DNA of 64,000 nt, taken from contig NZ_BBZI01000006.1 of the NCBI RefSeq assembly GCF_008974245.1, forward strand, positions 657,125 through 721,124, read 5' to 3'. This stretch comes from Streptomyces abyssomicinicus. GTDB lineage: Bacteria; Actinomycetota; Actinomycetes; Streptomycetales; Streptomycetaceae. The notes under the pieces are model-generated. The model was given only the letters and a program-made list of their open reading frames with translations. It was not told the origin of the DNA and searched no databases. Below are positions 45,051 to 53,859 of the stretch, piece by piece. Numbering within the stretch: the first letter of the stretch is position 1; every line of letters starts with the position of its first letter. A program made the position numbers and the translations under genes.

Positions 45051-46616
45051 TCAGAAGGTCAGGCCCCAGCTGTTGACGTAGCCGGTGTCGCCGGCGGCGT
45101 TGTCGCTGACCCGCAGCTTCCAGGTGCCGTTGGCGACCTCGGAGGAGGCGTTCACCGTGTAGGTGGTGTTGATGTTGTCCGTGGAGGAGCCGGTGCCGTA
45201 CGCCTTCAGGGTGTAGGCCGAGCCGTCGGGGGCGATCAGCTGGACCTGGAGGTCACCGATGTAGGTGTGGACGATGTTGACCGGCACCTGGAGGGTGGCC
45301 GGCGCGTTGCCGGTCACGCCGCTCACGGTGATCGGGGACTCCACCGTGGTGTTGTCGCGGATCGTGTAGTCCGTGGCGTTGGTGAAGGACTTCCCGGGCG
45401 GCGGGGTGGTGCCGCCGGCGCCGACGTACAGCAGGCGGTTGGGCGAACCGGTGCCCGGGCTGGTGACCTTGCCGGAGACCGAGTTGGCGATCAGCGCGGA
45501 GGCGACCGCCGCCGGCGTGGCCGACGGGTTGTCGGCGAGGTAGAGGGCCGCGGCGCCCGCGACGTGCGGGGTGGCCATCGAGGTGCCGGAGATGGTGTTG
45601 GTCGCCGAGTCGCCGGTGTACCAGGCGGAGGTGATCGACGAGCCCGGGGCGAAGATGTCCAGGACCGAGCCGTAGTTGGAGTAGCTGGCGCGCGCGTCGG
45701 TGTTGGTGGTGGCGCCGACGGTGATGGCCTCGGTCACACGGGCCGGCGAACCGGTCGCGGTGACGGACTCGTTGCCCGCGGCGACCGCGAAGGTCACGCC
45801 CGCGGCGATGGCCCTGCGCACCGCGGCGTCCAGGGTGGTGGAGGCGCCGCCGCCGAGCGACATGTTGGCGACGGCGGGCTTGACCGCGTTGGCCGCGACC
45901 CAGTCGACGCCGTCGATCACGCCGGCGGTGGTGCCCTCGCCGTTGTTGTCCAGCACGCGGACGCCGACGACGGAGGCCTTCTTGGCCACACCGTAGGTGT
46001 TGCCCGCGATGGTGCCGGCGACGTGGGTGCCGTGGCCGTTGCCGTCCTGGGCGACGTTGTCGCCGTCCACCGCGTCGTAGCCGTTGCGGGCACGGCCGCC
46101 GAAGTCGCTGTGCGAGATGCGCACACCGGTGTCGATGACGTAGGCGGTGACGCCCTGGCCGGCCGTGTCGTCGTAGGTGTACGAGCTGTTCAGCGGCAGA
46201 GCGGTCTGGTCGATGCGGTCCAGGCCCCAGGTCGGGTTCGTCTGCGTCGCCTGGGTGGTGAACGTGCGGTTCTGCTCGACCAGGGCGACCGACGGGTCGG
46301 CGGCCAGCTTGGCGGCCTCGGCCTCGGTGGCCTCGATGGTGTAGCCGTTGACCGCCTTGCGGAAGGTCTTCTCGACCTCGGCGCCGTGCTTCTTGGCGAT
46401 GCCCTTGCCCTTGGCCGACCCGGCCTTGGTGTCGGCCTTCAGGGTGACGATGTAGCTGCCCTCGACCGCGTTCTCCGCGTTCGCGTAGGCGATCGTGCCG
46501 GTGGCCTCGGCGGCGCTCGCGGGGAGCGCGGTGAACAGACCGCCGGTGAGGGCGGCCGCGGCCAGAGCGCTGACGCCGGCGAGCATTCTGCTGCGCGGGC
46601 TCCGTATCACTGCCAT
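45051..46616 (-). CDS. Secreted subtilisin-like serine protease with I9 propeptide and P domain
   Basis: This 521-residue secreted protease starts at the ATG at 46616 with GGAGGA upstream. The signal peptide ends near ALPASAAEA, and the inhibitor I9 propeptide spans about 45-125. The S8 domain has catalytic Asp162 (VIDTGV), His195 (GHGTHVAG) and Ser346 (GTSMATPHVAG), with Asn282 for the oxyanion hole. A C-terminal P/proprotein-convertase domain (about 400-521) ends in GDTGYVNSWGLTF. The enzyme should mature by propeptide removal and digest extracellular proteins, supplying peptides to the Opp systems. The P domain is closely similar to that of the M28 aminopeptidase at 59295-60647. Confidence 0.93.
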   Translation of the reverse strand: MAVIRSPRSRMLAGVSALAAAALTGGLFTALPASAAEATGTIAYANAENAVEGSYIVTLKADTKAGSAKGKGIAKKHGAEVEKTFRKAVNGYTIEATEAEAAKLAADPSVALVEQNRTFTTQATQTNPTWGLDRIDQTALPLNSSYTYDDTAGQGVTAYVIDTGVRISHSDFGGRARNGYDAVDGDNVAQDGNGHGTHVAGTIAGNTYGVAKKASVVGVRVLDNNGEGTTAGVIDGVDWVAANAVKPAVANMSLGGGASTTLDAAVRRAIAAGVTFAVAAGNESVTATGSPARVTEAITVGATTNTDARASYSNYGSVLDIFAPGSSITSAWYTGDSATNTISGTSMATPHVAGAAALYLADNPSATPAAVASALIANSVSGKVTSPGTGSPNRLLYVGAGGTTPPPGKSFTNATDYTIRDNTTVESPITVSGVTGNAPATLQVPVNIVHTYIGDLQVQLIAPDGSAYTLKAYGTGSSTDNINTTYTVNASSEVANGTWKLRVSDNAAGDTGYVNSWGLTF

Positions 46617-47113
46617 CTGAGGGTTCCTCCTGCGATAGGTGGAGCGCTGGTTCGGGGGCCGTCGCGCCCGCTGTGGCGGACGCAGCGGCGGCAGGTACAT
46701 GCCAACCAGCGTCGTGAGACCTCGGCGACTCCGGATTGCCGCCAAGCCGAAAGATTGAATGGTCTACGCGGATTGCACAAGAGGTTCCACGCAGCCGTAA
46801 CACCCGCGCCACAAACCGGCTCCGACCCAATCGCCACCAAACGACACACACACGCTCGGTAAACGAGACGAGCGTCACACCGCACACCGCGCGGGCGGAC
46901 CACCGCCCGCCACGCGACCCCCGGCACTCCCCCTGACCAGGCACCACCCTTCCCCGCGGCCCGCCCGACCGCTTTCCGGACACCGGCCGGCCGACTTCAC
47001 GCCATTCCCCCGATCCGCCGCCCCCGCCACACAGAGTCACTTTCACGCCATCCGCCCGCCCCGCCCGGAAGGCCCCCTTCCCGTTCCCGTTCGCCTCTTT
47101 CGCCCGCCCACCC
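46617..47113. other. Divergent intergenic region, subtilisin / chitinase
   Basis: The part at 46740-46890 is relatively AT-rich, and the rest is C-rich with no gene. It holds the likely subtilisin promoter (46752-46780). Near it is a TGGTCTAC half-site resembling half of the chitinase operator. Confidence 0.45.
46752..46780 (-). promoter_or_regulatory. Putative promoter of the subtilisin gene
   Basis: On the minus strand, TTGTGC (46775-46780) and CAATCT (46752-46757) are separated by 17 nt. This places the start about 130 nt upstream of the ATG. The match is moderate. Confidence 0.35.
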
Positions 47114-47148
47114 TTGACCCCTGTGGTCCAGACCAATAGCGTCCGGCC
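47114..47148 (+). promoter_or_regulatory. Chitinase promoter with embedded DasR-type operator (dre)
   Basis: TTGACC (47114-47119) and TAGCGT (47137-47142) are exactly 17 nt apart and match the Streptomyces vegetative consensus. Between them lies the perfect 12-bp palindrome TGGTCCAGACCA (47124-47135), the form bound by DasR, the GntR-family repressor of chitin/GlcNAc genes. Transcription should start at or within a base of the ATG (47149), giving a leaderless mRNA; indeed no ribosome binding site is present. Confidence 0.75.
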
Positions 47149-48492
47149 ATGCGTCTGCCTCGAAGACTCTTCTCCGCAGCGGGAGTTGTCACTTCCGCAC
47201 TCGCTCTGGTCGTCGGGCTCGCCCCGGCATCGTCCGCCGCCCCCGACTCGGCCTCCACGGCCTCCTCGGCGGCCGGACGGCACACGCTCCGCCAGGTCGG
47301 CTACTTCACCCAGTGGGGCGTCTACGGCCGCGACTTCCAGGTCAAGGACGTCGACCTGAGCGGTCAGGGGGAGCGGCTGACCCACCTCAACTACGCGTTC
47401 GGCAACGTGAGTCCGCAGGGCGAGTGCCTGATGGGCAACATCCCCGGCGAGGCCGACGCCTGGGCGGACTACGTGCGTCCGCTGGAGGCCGCGGACTCGG
47501 TGGACGGCGTGGCCGACACCTGGGACCAGCCACTGGCGGGCAACTTCCTCCAGCTGAAGAAGCTGAAGGAGAAGCACCCCGGTCTCAAGGCGATGATCTC
47601 GCTGGGCGGTTGGTCCTGGTCCACCCACTTCTCCGACGCCGCGCTCACCGACGCCTCCCGCAAGCGCTTCGTCTCCTCCTGCATCGACCTCTACATCAAG
47701 GGCAACCTGCCCGCCGACAGCGGCCGGGGCGGCCCCGGCTCGGCGGCCGGCGTCTTCGACGGCATCGACCTCGACTGGGAGTGGCCCGGCTCGTCGGGTG
47801 ACGTGGACACCACGTTCCGTCCGGAGGACCGGAAGAACTTCACCAAGCTGGTCGCGGAGTTCCGCAAGCAGCTCGACGCGCTGGGCAGGCGGCAGCACAA
47901 GCACTACGAGCTGTCGGCGTTCGTGCCCACCGCCGAGGCGAAGATCGACGCCGGCTTCGAGGTCCCGAAGATCATGAAGGATCTGGACTTCGTCACGCTC
48001 CAGGGCTACGACTTCCACGTCAGCGGGGAGCCCGTCGCCAACCAGCAGTCCGCGCTGTACGCGAGGAACGACTACAGCGTGCACGGCACCGTGCAGGCAT
48101 GGCTCAAGCGCGGCGCGCCGGCCCGCAAGCTCGTGGTGGGCGTGCCCTTCTACGGCCAGGGCTGGACCGGTGTGACCGGCGGCGGCGACGGACTGGGGCA
48201 GCCGGCCACGGGCCCGGCCCCCGCCCTGTGGGCCAACGGCTACGCGGACTACAAGGAGCTCAAGGCCCTCGTCGCGTCCGGCTCCTGGACCGTCCACCGG
48301 GACAGGTCGGGCGGCCACGCGTGGATCTTCGACGGCACCACGCTGTGGACCTACGACGACCCGCGGGTCCTCGCCCGCAAGGCCGAGTACGTGAAGGACC
48401 GCGGCCTCGGCGGCGCGATGATCTGGTCGCTGGACGGCGACACCTCCGACGGCGAGCTGATCAAGGCGCTGGACGCCGGCCTGAACGGCTGA
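47149..48492 (+). CDS. Secreted GH18 chitinase
   Basis: This 447-residue secreted chitinase hydrolyses beta-1,4 bonds of chitin by the substrate-assisted mechanism. The signal peptide is residues 1-31 (ends SSAAP). The GH18 barrel has SLGGW (151-155) and the catalytic motif DGIDLDWE at 204-211, with Glu211 as the acid. A chitinase insertion domain follows (about 300-370, FYGQGWTGVTGG). It has no separate chitin-binding module. Its expression is probably repressed by DasR through the site in its promoter and thus relieved by amino sugars. A 21-bp hairpin follows the gene. Confidence 0.94.
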   Translation: MRLPRRLFSAAGVVTSALALVVGLAPASSAAPDSASTASSAAGRHTLRQVGYFTQWGVYGRDFQVKDVDLSGQGERLTHLNYAFGNVSPQGECLMGNIPGEADAWADYVRPLEAADSVDGVADTWDQPLAGNFLQLKKLKEKHPGLKAMISLGGWSWSTHFSDAALTDASRKRFVSSCIDLYIKGNLPADSGRGGPGSAAGVFDGIDLDWEWPGSSGDVDTTFRPEDRKNFTKLVAEFRKQLDALGRRQHKHYELSAFVPTAEAKIDAGFEVPKIMKDLDFVTLQGYDFHVSGEPVANQQSALYARNDYSVHGTVQAWLKRGAPARKLVVGVPFYGQGWTGVTGGGDGLGQPATGPAPALWANGYADYKELKALVASGSWTVHRDRSGGHAWIFDGTTLWTYDDPRVLARKAEYVKDRGLGGAMIWSLDGDTSDGELIKALDAGLNG

Positions 48493-48500
48493 CGCCGTGG

Positions 48501-48545
48501 GCGGGGCCGCCCGGACCGGTGACCCACCGGTCCGGGCGGCCCCGC
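48501..48545 (+). terminator. Strong terminator of the chitinase gene
   Basis: A perfect 21-bp stem (from GCGGGGCCGCCCGGACCGGT at 48501 to the matching arm ending 48545) with a 3-nt loop begins 8 nt after the stop codon. Confidence 0.8.
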
Positions 48546-48650
48546 CGCGTGACGGGACGTCACGGGCCCGGCTCCCACCCCGCGTGACGCCACGTCACGG
48601 GCGCGGGTCCCCCTCCGCGAGGCGGAACGTCACCTGCCGCTCTCGGGCGG
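48546..48650. repeat. Three tandem 35-bp units, each around a CGTGACG-type palindrome
   Basis: Units start at 48546, 48581 and 48616. The first two contain the palindromes CGTGACG-GGA-CGTCACG (48548-48564) and CGTGACG-CCA-CGTCACG (48583-48599). The third is degenerate (CGAGGCGGAACGTCACC). The exact 35-bp period and conserved arms suggest a binding array, not chance. It lies 150-250 bp upstream of the VWA lipoprotein gene. Confidence 0.65.
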
Positions 48651-48798
48651 ATCACGGGGACGGCACACCGTGTCCGGTCCGATACCGAAGCGCAACCCCC
48701 CGTCGCGCACCTTCCCCGTCCCCCCGGCGTCACAGTGACGCAAGGGAAGTCCGCCGGCGCCCCCACGGGGCGCCCGCCATCGGAGGGGGACGCTGGAG

Positions 48799-50316
48799 AT
48801 GAGGATCTTGGCAGGGGAACGGACCGCGACCACCGGGCGGCCGAGGCCGCGCGCCCTGTTCGCGGGGGTGGTCACCGCGGCGCTGCTGCTCACCGGCTGC
48901 GGCGGGAGCGCGGACGACGGCGCCTCGCAGACGGCCCCGGACAGGGCCGTCTCCCGGGAGGACGTGCCCGCGCCCTCCCCGCGCGAGGGCCGGGGCGGCG
49001 ACCGGCTGTCCACGTTCGCGCTGGACGTGGACACCGCCTCCTACGGCTACGTCCGCCGCGCCCTGGCCGACGGGCGGCTGCCCGAGCCGTCGACCGTGCG
49101 GCCGGAGGAGTTCGTCAACAGCTTCCGCCAGGACTACGAGCGGCCCGAGGGCGACGGCTTCGGGGTGTCCGTGGACGGGGCCAGGGCCGGGGACGACGGC
49201 TGGGCGCTGATGCGGGTCGGCCTCGCCACCCGTCCCGAGCCGGGGGCCGAGGACGGCGGCAGGGCGCCGGCCGCGCTCACCTTCGTCGTGGACGTCTCCG
49301 GGTCGATGGCCGAGGCCGGACGCCTCGACCTGGTCCAGCAGGGCCTGCGGACGATGACCGACCGGCTGCGCGACGACGACTCCGTCGCGCTGGTCGCCTT
49401 CAGCGATCAGGCCGAGACGCTCCTGCCGATGACCCGCCTCGGCGACGGCCGCGAGCGGATCCGCGACGCCGTCGACCGTCTCGAGCCGGACGCCTCCACC
49501 AATCTGGGCGCGGGGGTGCGGACGGGGTACACCGCGGCGCTGGACGGGCTGCGCGACGGCGCGACCAACCGCGTGGTGCTGATGTCCGACGCCCTCGCCA
49601 ACACCGGGGAGACGGACGCGGACGCCCTCCTGGCGGAGGTGGCGCACGCGCGCGAGGACAACGGGATCACGCTGTTCGGTGTGGGGGTCGGCAGCGAGTA
49701 CGGGGACGCGCTGATGGAGCGCCTCACCAACCGGGGCGACGGCCACACCGTGTACGTCTCCTCGCCGGAGGAGGCGGAGCGGGTGTTCTCCGAGGATCTG
49801 CCCCGCAACGTCGACCTCACCGCGCGGGACGCCAAGGCCCAGGTCGCGTTCGACCCGGAGACGGTCGAGGAGCACCGGCTGATCGGCTACGAGAACCGGC
49901 GGGTCGCCGACGAGGACTTCCGCGACGACGGGGCCGACGGCGGTGAGGTCGGCCCCGGGCACACGGTCACCGCGCTGTACGCGGTGCGGCTGAAGGAGGG
50001 CGCGTCGGGGCGGCTGGCCACCGCGACCGTGCGGTGGCTGGACCCGGGCACGCGGGAGGCGCACGAGGCGTCCCGGTCGCTGGAGACGGGGGATCTCCAC
50101 CGGTCGGTGCGGGAGGGTTCGGCGCGGTTCCAGGTCACGGTGGTGGCGGCGCACTTCGCGGCGGCGCTGCGGGAGAGCGGGTTCGGCATGGCGACGCCGG
50201 AGTTGCCGGGGCTCGCGGAGCACGCGGACGCGTTGGCGCGGCGGACGGAGGATCCGCAGGTGCGGGAGCTGGCGGAGGCGGTCCACCGGGCGGCCGCCCT
50301 CCGGGGCGAGGAGTGA
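48799..50316 (+). CDS. VWA-domain lipoprotein, YfbK-like
   Basis: This 505-residue surface lipoprotein has lipobox LLTGC (Cys34). An N-terminal VWF-associated domain (STFALDVDTASYGYVRR) leads into a von Willebrand A domain with MIDAS motif DVSGS (165-169), TNLGAG and SDALAN. A C-terminal DUF3520-like domain follows (EVGPGHTVTALYAVRL). The order matches the YfbK/Ca-activated chloride-channel-like family of bacteria. These bind metal-dependent protein partners; the partner here is unknown. A GGAG ribosome binding site directly precedes the ATG. The gene stands alone, with repeat arrays on both sides. Confidence 0.88.
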   Translation: MRILAGERTATTGRPRPRALFAGVVTAALLLTGCGGSADDGASQTAPDRAVSREDVPAPSPREGRGGDRLSTFALDVDTASYGYVRRALADGRLPEPSTVRPEEFVNSFRQDYERPEGDGFGVSVDGARAGDDGWALMRVGLATRPEPGAEDGGRAPAALTFVVDVSGSMAEAGRLDLVQQGLRTMTDRLRDDDSVALVAFSDQAETLLPMTRLGDGRERIRDAVDRLEPDASTNLGAGVRTGYTAALDGLRDGATNRVVLMSDALANTGETDADALLAEVAHAREDNGITLFGVGVGSEYGDALMERLTNRGDGHTVYVSSPEEAERVFSEDLPRNVDLTARDAKAQVAFDPETVEEHRLIGYENRRVADEDFRDDGADGGEVGPGHTVTALYAVRLKEGASGRLATATVRWLDPGTREAHEASRSLETGDLHRSVREGSARFQVTVVAAHFAAALRESGFGMATPELPGLAEHADALARRTEDPQVRELAEAVHRAAALRGEE

Positions 50317-50395
50317 CGCGGGGCGGCGCGCCCGCGACGGGGACCGCGCCCGCGGCGGCCCCCGCGGACGCGCCGCCCGCGCCCGCCGACACGCG

Positions 50396-50735
50396 GTGAC
50401 GGGACGCGGGACCCGCACCGGACCGCACGCGGGTCCGGGGCGCGCCTACGCGGGTCCGCCGCCCACCAGGTCGGGGTCACCCGCGGACGCGTCGTCTGCG
50501 GGGGCGGCGCGGTGACGTGACGCGAGAGCGGCACCGGACCGCACGTGGGTCCGGGGCGCGCCCTACGCGGGCCCGCCGCCGCCGGGCAGGGTCACCGCGG
50601 ACGCGCCGCCCGCAGTGGCGGCGCCGTGACGCGGGACCGGCGCCGGACCGTACGCGGGTCCCGCACGGGTCCGCCGCCCACCGGGCAGGCCGGGGTCACC
50701 CGCGGACGCGCCGCCCGCGGCGGAGGTCACCGCGC
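50396..50735. repeat. Tandem array of ~115-bp units
   Basis: Three units begin at GTGACG-like sequence at 50396, 50512 and 50626, with periods of 116 and 114 bp. They share CACCGGACCGCACG (or GCCGGACCGTACG), CCTACGCGGG, CCGCCGCC and GTCACCCGCGGACGCG. A partial, more diverged unit precedes them from about 50306. The last unit overlaps the 3' end of the GNAT gene. Apart from the array, the 410-bp gap between genes holds nothing I recognise. Confidence 0.75.
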
Positions 50736-51527
50736 CGCGGGGCGGGCCCACTGGTACGGCGTCGTCGTGGTGACCCGGAGGAACCCGTAGCGTTCCAGGA
50801 TCGGCCGGCTGTACTCGGTGGAGTCGCTGTGGACCAGCCGCTTGCCGGCCGCCAGCGCCGACCGGGCCCGCGCCGCGGTGAGGGCCCGGTAGATGCCCCG
50901 GCCCCGCCACTCCTTCAGCGTCGCCCCGCCCCAGATGCCGGCGAACTCCGTCCCCGCGACCGGCTCGAGCCGTCCCGCGGTGACGATGCGCCCCTCCGCC
51001 TCGGCGACCCACAGCTCCATGCCGTCGTCCAGCGACAGCCGGTACAGGATGGCGTCGGCGGTCCGCGCGTCCACGGGGTCGCCGAACGCCTCGTCCTGCA
51101 TCGCGCACATCGCCCGGACGTCCGCCTCCTCGGTCACCCGCCGCAGGACCACCCCGTCCGGCAGCGGCACCTCGACGGCCAGCGACCGGGCCTCACCGAT
51201 CATGACCGACTCGGGCTGCTCGGGCGTGAACCCGTGCTCCAGCAGCGCCTCGTGGAGCCCGGGGGCGTGGTCGTGACCCCGGGTCTTCCACTCCACCCGG
51301 GTGATCGACGGATCCGAGCGGTAGTGGTCGGCCGCCGCGCCGACCAGCCGGCGCACCTCGGCGGCGTCGGCCCCGTCGAGGTCCTGGTAGGTGACGAACC
51401 CGCGTCCGCCGCCGAACACCACCAGCCGCAGCGGCCCGAGCCGGGTCACCGCGATGGCGCTGGGGGTCTCCGCGTCGGTGCGCAGCTGGGTGTCGTATGC
51501 CCGGAGGAGGGCGGAAGCATGATCCAT
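50727..51527 (-). CDS. GNAT family N-acetyltransferase
   Basis: This 266-residue cytosolic protein has a C-terminal GNAT fold. The acetyl-CoA motif EWRGRGIYRALTAAR is at about residues 205-220, and a final block RLVHSDSTEYSRPILERYGF fits motif B. The N-terminal half (about 120 residues) is less conserved and may be a second, degenerate GNAT lobe. The ATG at 51527 is chosen over a start 12 codons upstream. The substrate is unknown. The last codons lie inside the tandem repeat array, so the C-terminus could vary between strains. Confidence 0.85.
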   Translation of the reverse strand: MDHASALLRAYDTQLRTDAETPSAIAVTRLGPLRLVVFGGGRGFVTYQDLDGADAAEVRRLVGAAADHYRSDPSITRVEWKTRGHDHAPGLHEALLEHGFTPEQPESVMIGEARSLAVEVPLPDGVVLRRVTEEADVRAMCAMQDEAFGDPVDARTADAILYRLSLDDGMELWVAEAEGRIVTAGRLEPVAGTEFAGIWGGATLKEWRGRGIYRALTAARARSALAAGKRLVHSDSTEYSRPILERYGFLRVTTTTPYQWARPAAR

Positions 51528-51582
51528 GCCCCCGACCCTGAGGGGTGAGCGTCCTGCGGGCAAACGAATTGACCGCCGGGCC

Positions 51583-53667
51583 TCACGGCCGCATGGACCG
51601 GTTGGGCCACCACACCCGGGCCCCGAGGTCCCGCGCCAGCGCCGGCACCAGCAGGGAGCGCACCACCAGGGTGTCCAGCAGCACGCCGAAGGCGACGATG
51701 AACGCGATGAACGCCATGAAGGCCAGCGGGATCACGGTCAGCGCCGCGAAGGTGGCGGCCAGCACCACGCCCGCCGAGGTGATCACCCCGCCGGTGGCGG
51801 ACAGGCCGGTGCGAATGCCCTCCCGCGTGCCGTGCAGCAGCGCCTCCTCGCGCACCCGGGTCATCAGGAAGATGTTGTAGTCCACGCCCAGCGCGACGAG
51901 GAAGACGAACCCGTACAACGGCACCGACGCGTCCGTGCCGGTGAACCCGAACCCGTACCGGAAGACGAGCGCGGTCACGCCCAGGGTCGCCAGGTAGTTG
52001 AGCCCCACGGTCAGCACCAGCAGCACCGGCAGCAGCAGACCGCGCAGCAGCAGCACCAGGATCAGCAGGATGATCGCCAGCACCACCGGCACGATCAGCG
52101 TCCGGTCCCGTGCGGCGGTGGCCTGGGTGTCGTACTGCTGGGCGGTGTAGCCGCCGACCAGCGCGTCGGCGCCCTCGACGCCGTGCACGGCCTCGCGGAG
52201 CCGGGGGATGGTCTCCTTGGCGGCGTCGCTGTCCGCGGCCGCCTTCAGCGTGGCGTCGATGCGGACCTTGCCGTCGACCACCGTCGGCTCGCCGCGCCCC
52301 GGTCCCTCCGCGGTGACCGGCACGGCCCGGCTGACGCCCTCGGTCGCGGCGGCGGCCCGGGTCACCTCCTCGGCCTTGCCGGCGTCGGCGACGATCACCG
52401 CGGGGTTGCCGGAGCCCGCAGGGAAGTGCTCGGCCAGCGCCTGCTGTCCGGTGACGGAGGGCGCGTCGTTGACGAAGATCTCGTCCAGCGGCGTCCCCTT
52501 GGCGGCGAGCAGCGGGGAGAACGCGGCGCAGGCGGCGAGTCCGACCAGCGCGGTGATCCAGATGCGGCGCGGCCGGCGGTCCACCAGATCGGCGACCTTG
52601 TGCCACAGGCCGTTCTCCTGACGTGCCTTCTGCCGGGCCGATCCGGGACGCGTCGGCCAGTAGGCGGCGTTGCCCAGCAGCACCAGCACGGCGGGGAGGA
52701 AGGTGAGGGCCGCGGCCATCGCGCAGACCACGCCGATCGCGCCGACCGGGCCGAGCGCCCGGTTGTTGGAGAGGTCGCTGACCATCAGGGCCAGCAGGCC
52801 GAGGGCCACGGTCAGGCCGCTCGCCACGACCGCGCCGGCGGTCTGCCGCAGGGCGGTGCGCATCGCGGCGTACTTCTCGTGCCCGAGGGCGAGTTCCTCG
52901 CGGAAGCGGGCGGTGAGCAGCAGCGCGTAGTCGGTGGCCGCGCCGATCACCAGGATGAACAGGATGCCCTGCACCTGCCCGTCGACGGACACCACGTCCC
53001 GCCGGGCCAGCGCGTACACCACCGCGCAGGCCAGCGCGAGCGCGAAGACGGCGGTGAGGATCACGACCAGCGGGAGCAGGACACTGCGGTAGACGACCAG
53101 CAGGATCAGCAGCACCACGCACAGCGCGACGACGAGCAGGATGCCGTCGATGCCGGCGAAGGCGTCGGAGAGGTCGGCCTGGGTGGCGGCCGGTCCGGTG
53201 ACGTAGGCCCGCAGCCCTTCGGCCTCGCCCGCCGTGTCGCGGATGGTGGCGACGGAGCCGTCGGTCAGTTCCTCGTCGCCCGTCTCCAGCGGCAGCACCG
53301 CGGAGAGCGCGCGGCCGTCCTCGGAGGGGATCAGCCGCGCGGCGCCGGGGGCGTCCGCGACGACGCCGGGGGTCCGGGCCGCCTCGGCGAGCGCCGCGTC
53401 GGCCGCCTCGCGCTGCTGCGGGGTGACCTTGCCCCGCTCGGCGACCCACACCACGATGGCCGGCACCGTCCGGTCGCGTTCGAAGGCCTGCTGGAGTTCG
53501 TTGACCTTGGTCGACTCGGCGCTCTCCGGGAGGAAGGAGGCCTGGTCGTTGGTGGCGACGCCGCTGAGCTTCCCGGCGTACGGCCCCAGGAAGCCACCCG
53601 CCAGCAGCCAGACGACCACGACGAGGAGTACTGGGGCGAGCCGGCGCCACCGGCGGGTTGCTTCCAC
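51583..53667 (-). CDS. MMPL/RND-family membrane transporter
   Basis: This 694-residue integral membrane protein has about twelve helices in two repeats. Each repeat starts with one helix and a large extracytoplasmic loop, followed by a bundle of five (for example GQVQGILFILVIGAATDYAL and the second-half equivalent GVDYNIFLMTRVREE). The GTG at 53667 has GGAGGA 9 nt upstream; the longer frame is unsupported. MMPL proteins export lipids, siderophores or small molecules using the proton gradient. No substrate gene is adjacent, so the cargo is open. Confidence 0.9.
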   Translation of the reverse strand: MEATRRWRRLAPVLLVVVVWLLAGGFLGPYAGKLSGVATNDQASFLPESAESTKVNELQQAFERDRTVPAIVVWVAERGKVTPQQREAADAALAEAARTPGVVADAPGAARLIPSEDGRALSAVLPLETGDEELTDGSVATIRDTAGEAEGLRAYVTGPAATQADLSDAFAGIDGILLVVALCVVLLILLVVYRSVLLPLVVILTAVFALALACAVVYALARRDVVSVDGQVQGILFILVIGAATDYALLLTARFREELALGHEKYAAMRTALRQTAGAVVASGLTVALGLLALMVSDLSNNRALGPVGAIGVVCAMAAALTFLPAVLVLLGNAAYWPTRPGSARQKARQENGLWHKVADLVDRRPRRIWITALVGLAACAAFSPLLAAKGTPLDEIFVNDAPSVTGQQALAEHFPAGSGNPAVIVADAGKAEEVTRAAAATEGVSRAVPVTAEGPGRGEPTVVDGKVRIDATLKAAADSDAAKETIPRLREAVHGVEGADALVGGYTAQQYDTQATAARDRTLIVPVVLAIILLILVLLLRGLLLPVLLVLTVGLNYLATLGVTALVFRYGFGFTGTDASVPLYGFVFLVALGVDYNIFLMTRVREEALLHGTREGIRTGLSATGGVITSAGVVLAATFAALTVIPLAFMAFIAFIVAFGVLLDTLVVRSLLVPALARDLGARVWWPNRSMRP

Positions 53668-53859
53668 TGTGCTCTTCCTCCGCTGTGCCGTGCGGCGTGT
53701 GCCGCGCGCCCGATCCTGACACGTGCCCGCCGCCGCCCGGAGGAACCCTTGCCTGCACATCCGTTCGGTGAAACGCCGGTGCCCGGGTAGACGGCCGTCG
53801 ACCGGTTCGATCACGTGCACCGGTGTCCGACCGCAGTTCGGCGCAGGAGGAGGGAACGG

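Noticed and set aside
46758..46770. A second DasR site in the subtilisin promoter
   Set aside because: Only half of the palindrome (TGGTCTAC) is present and the other arm does not match.
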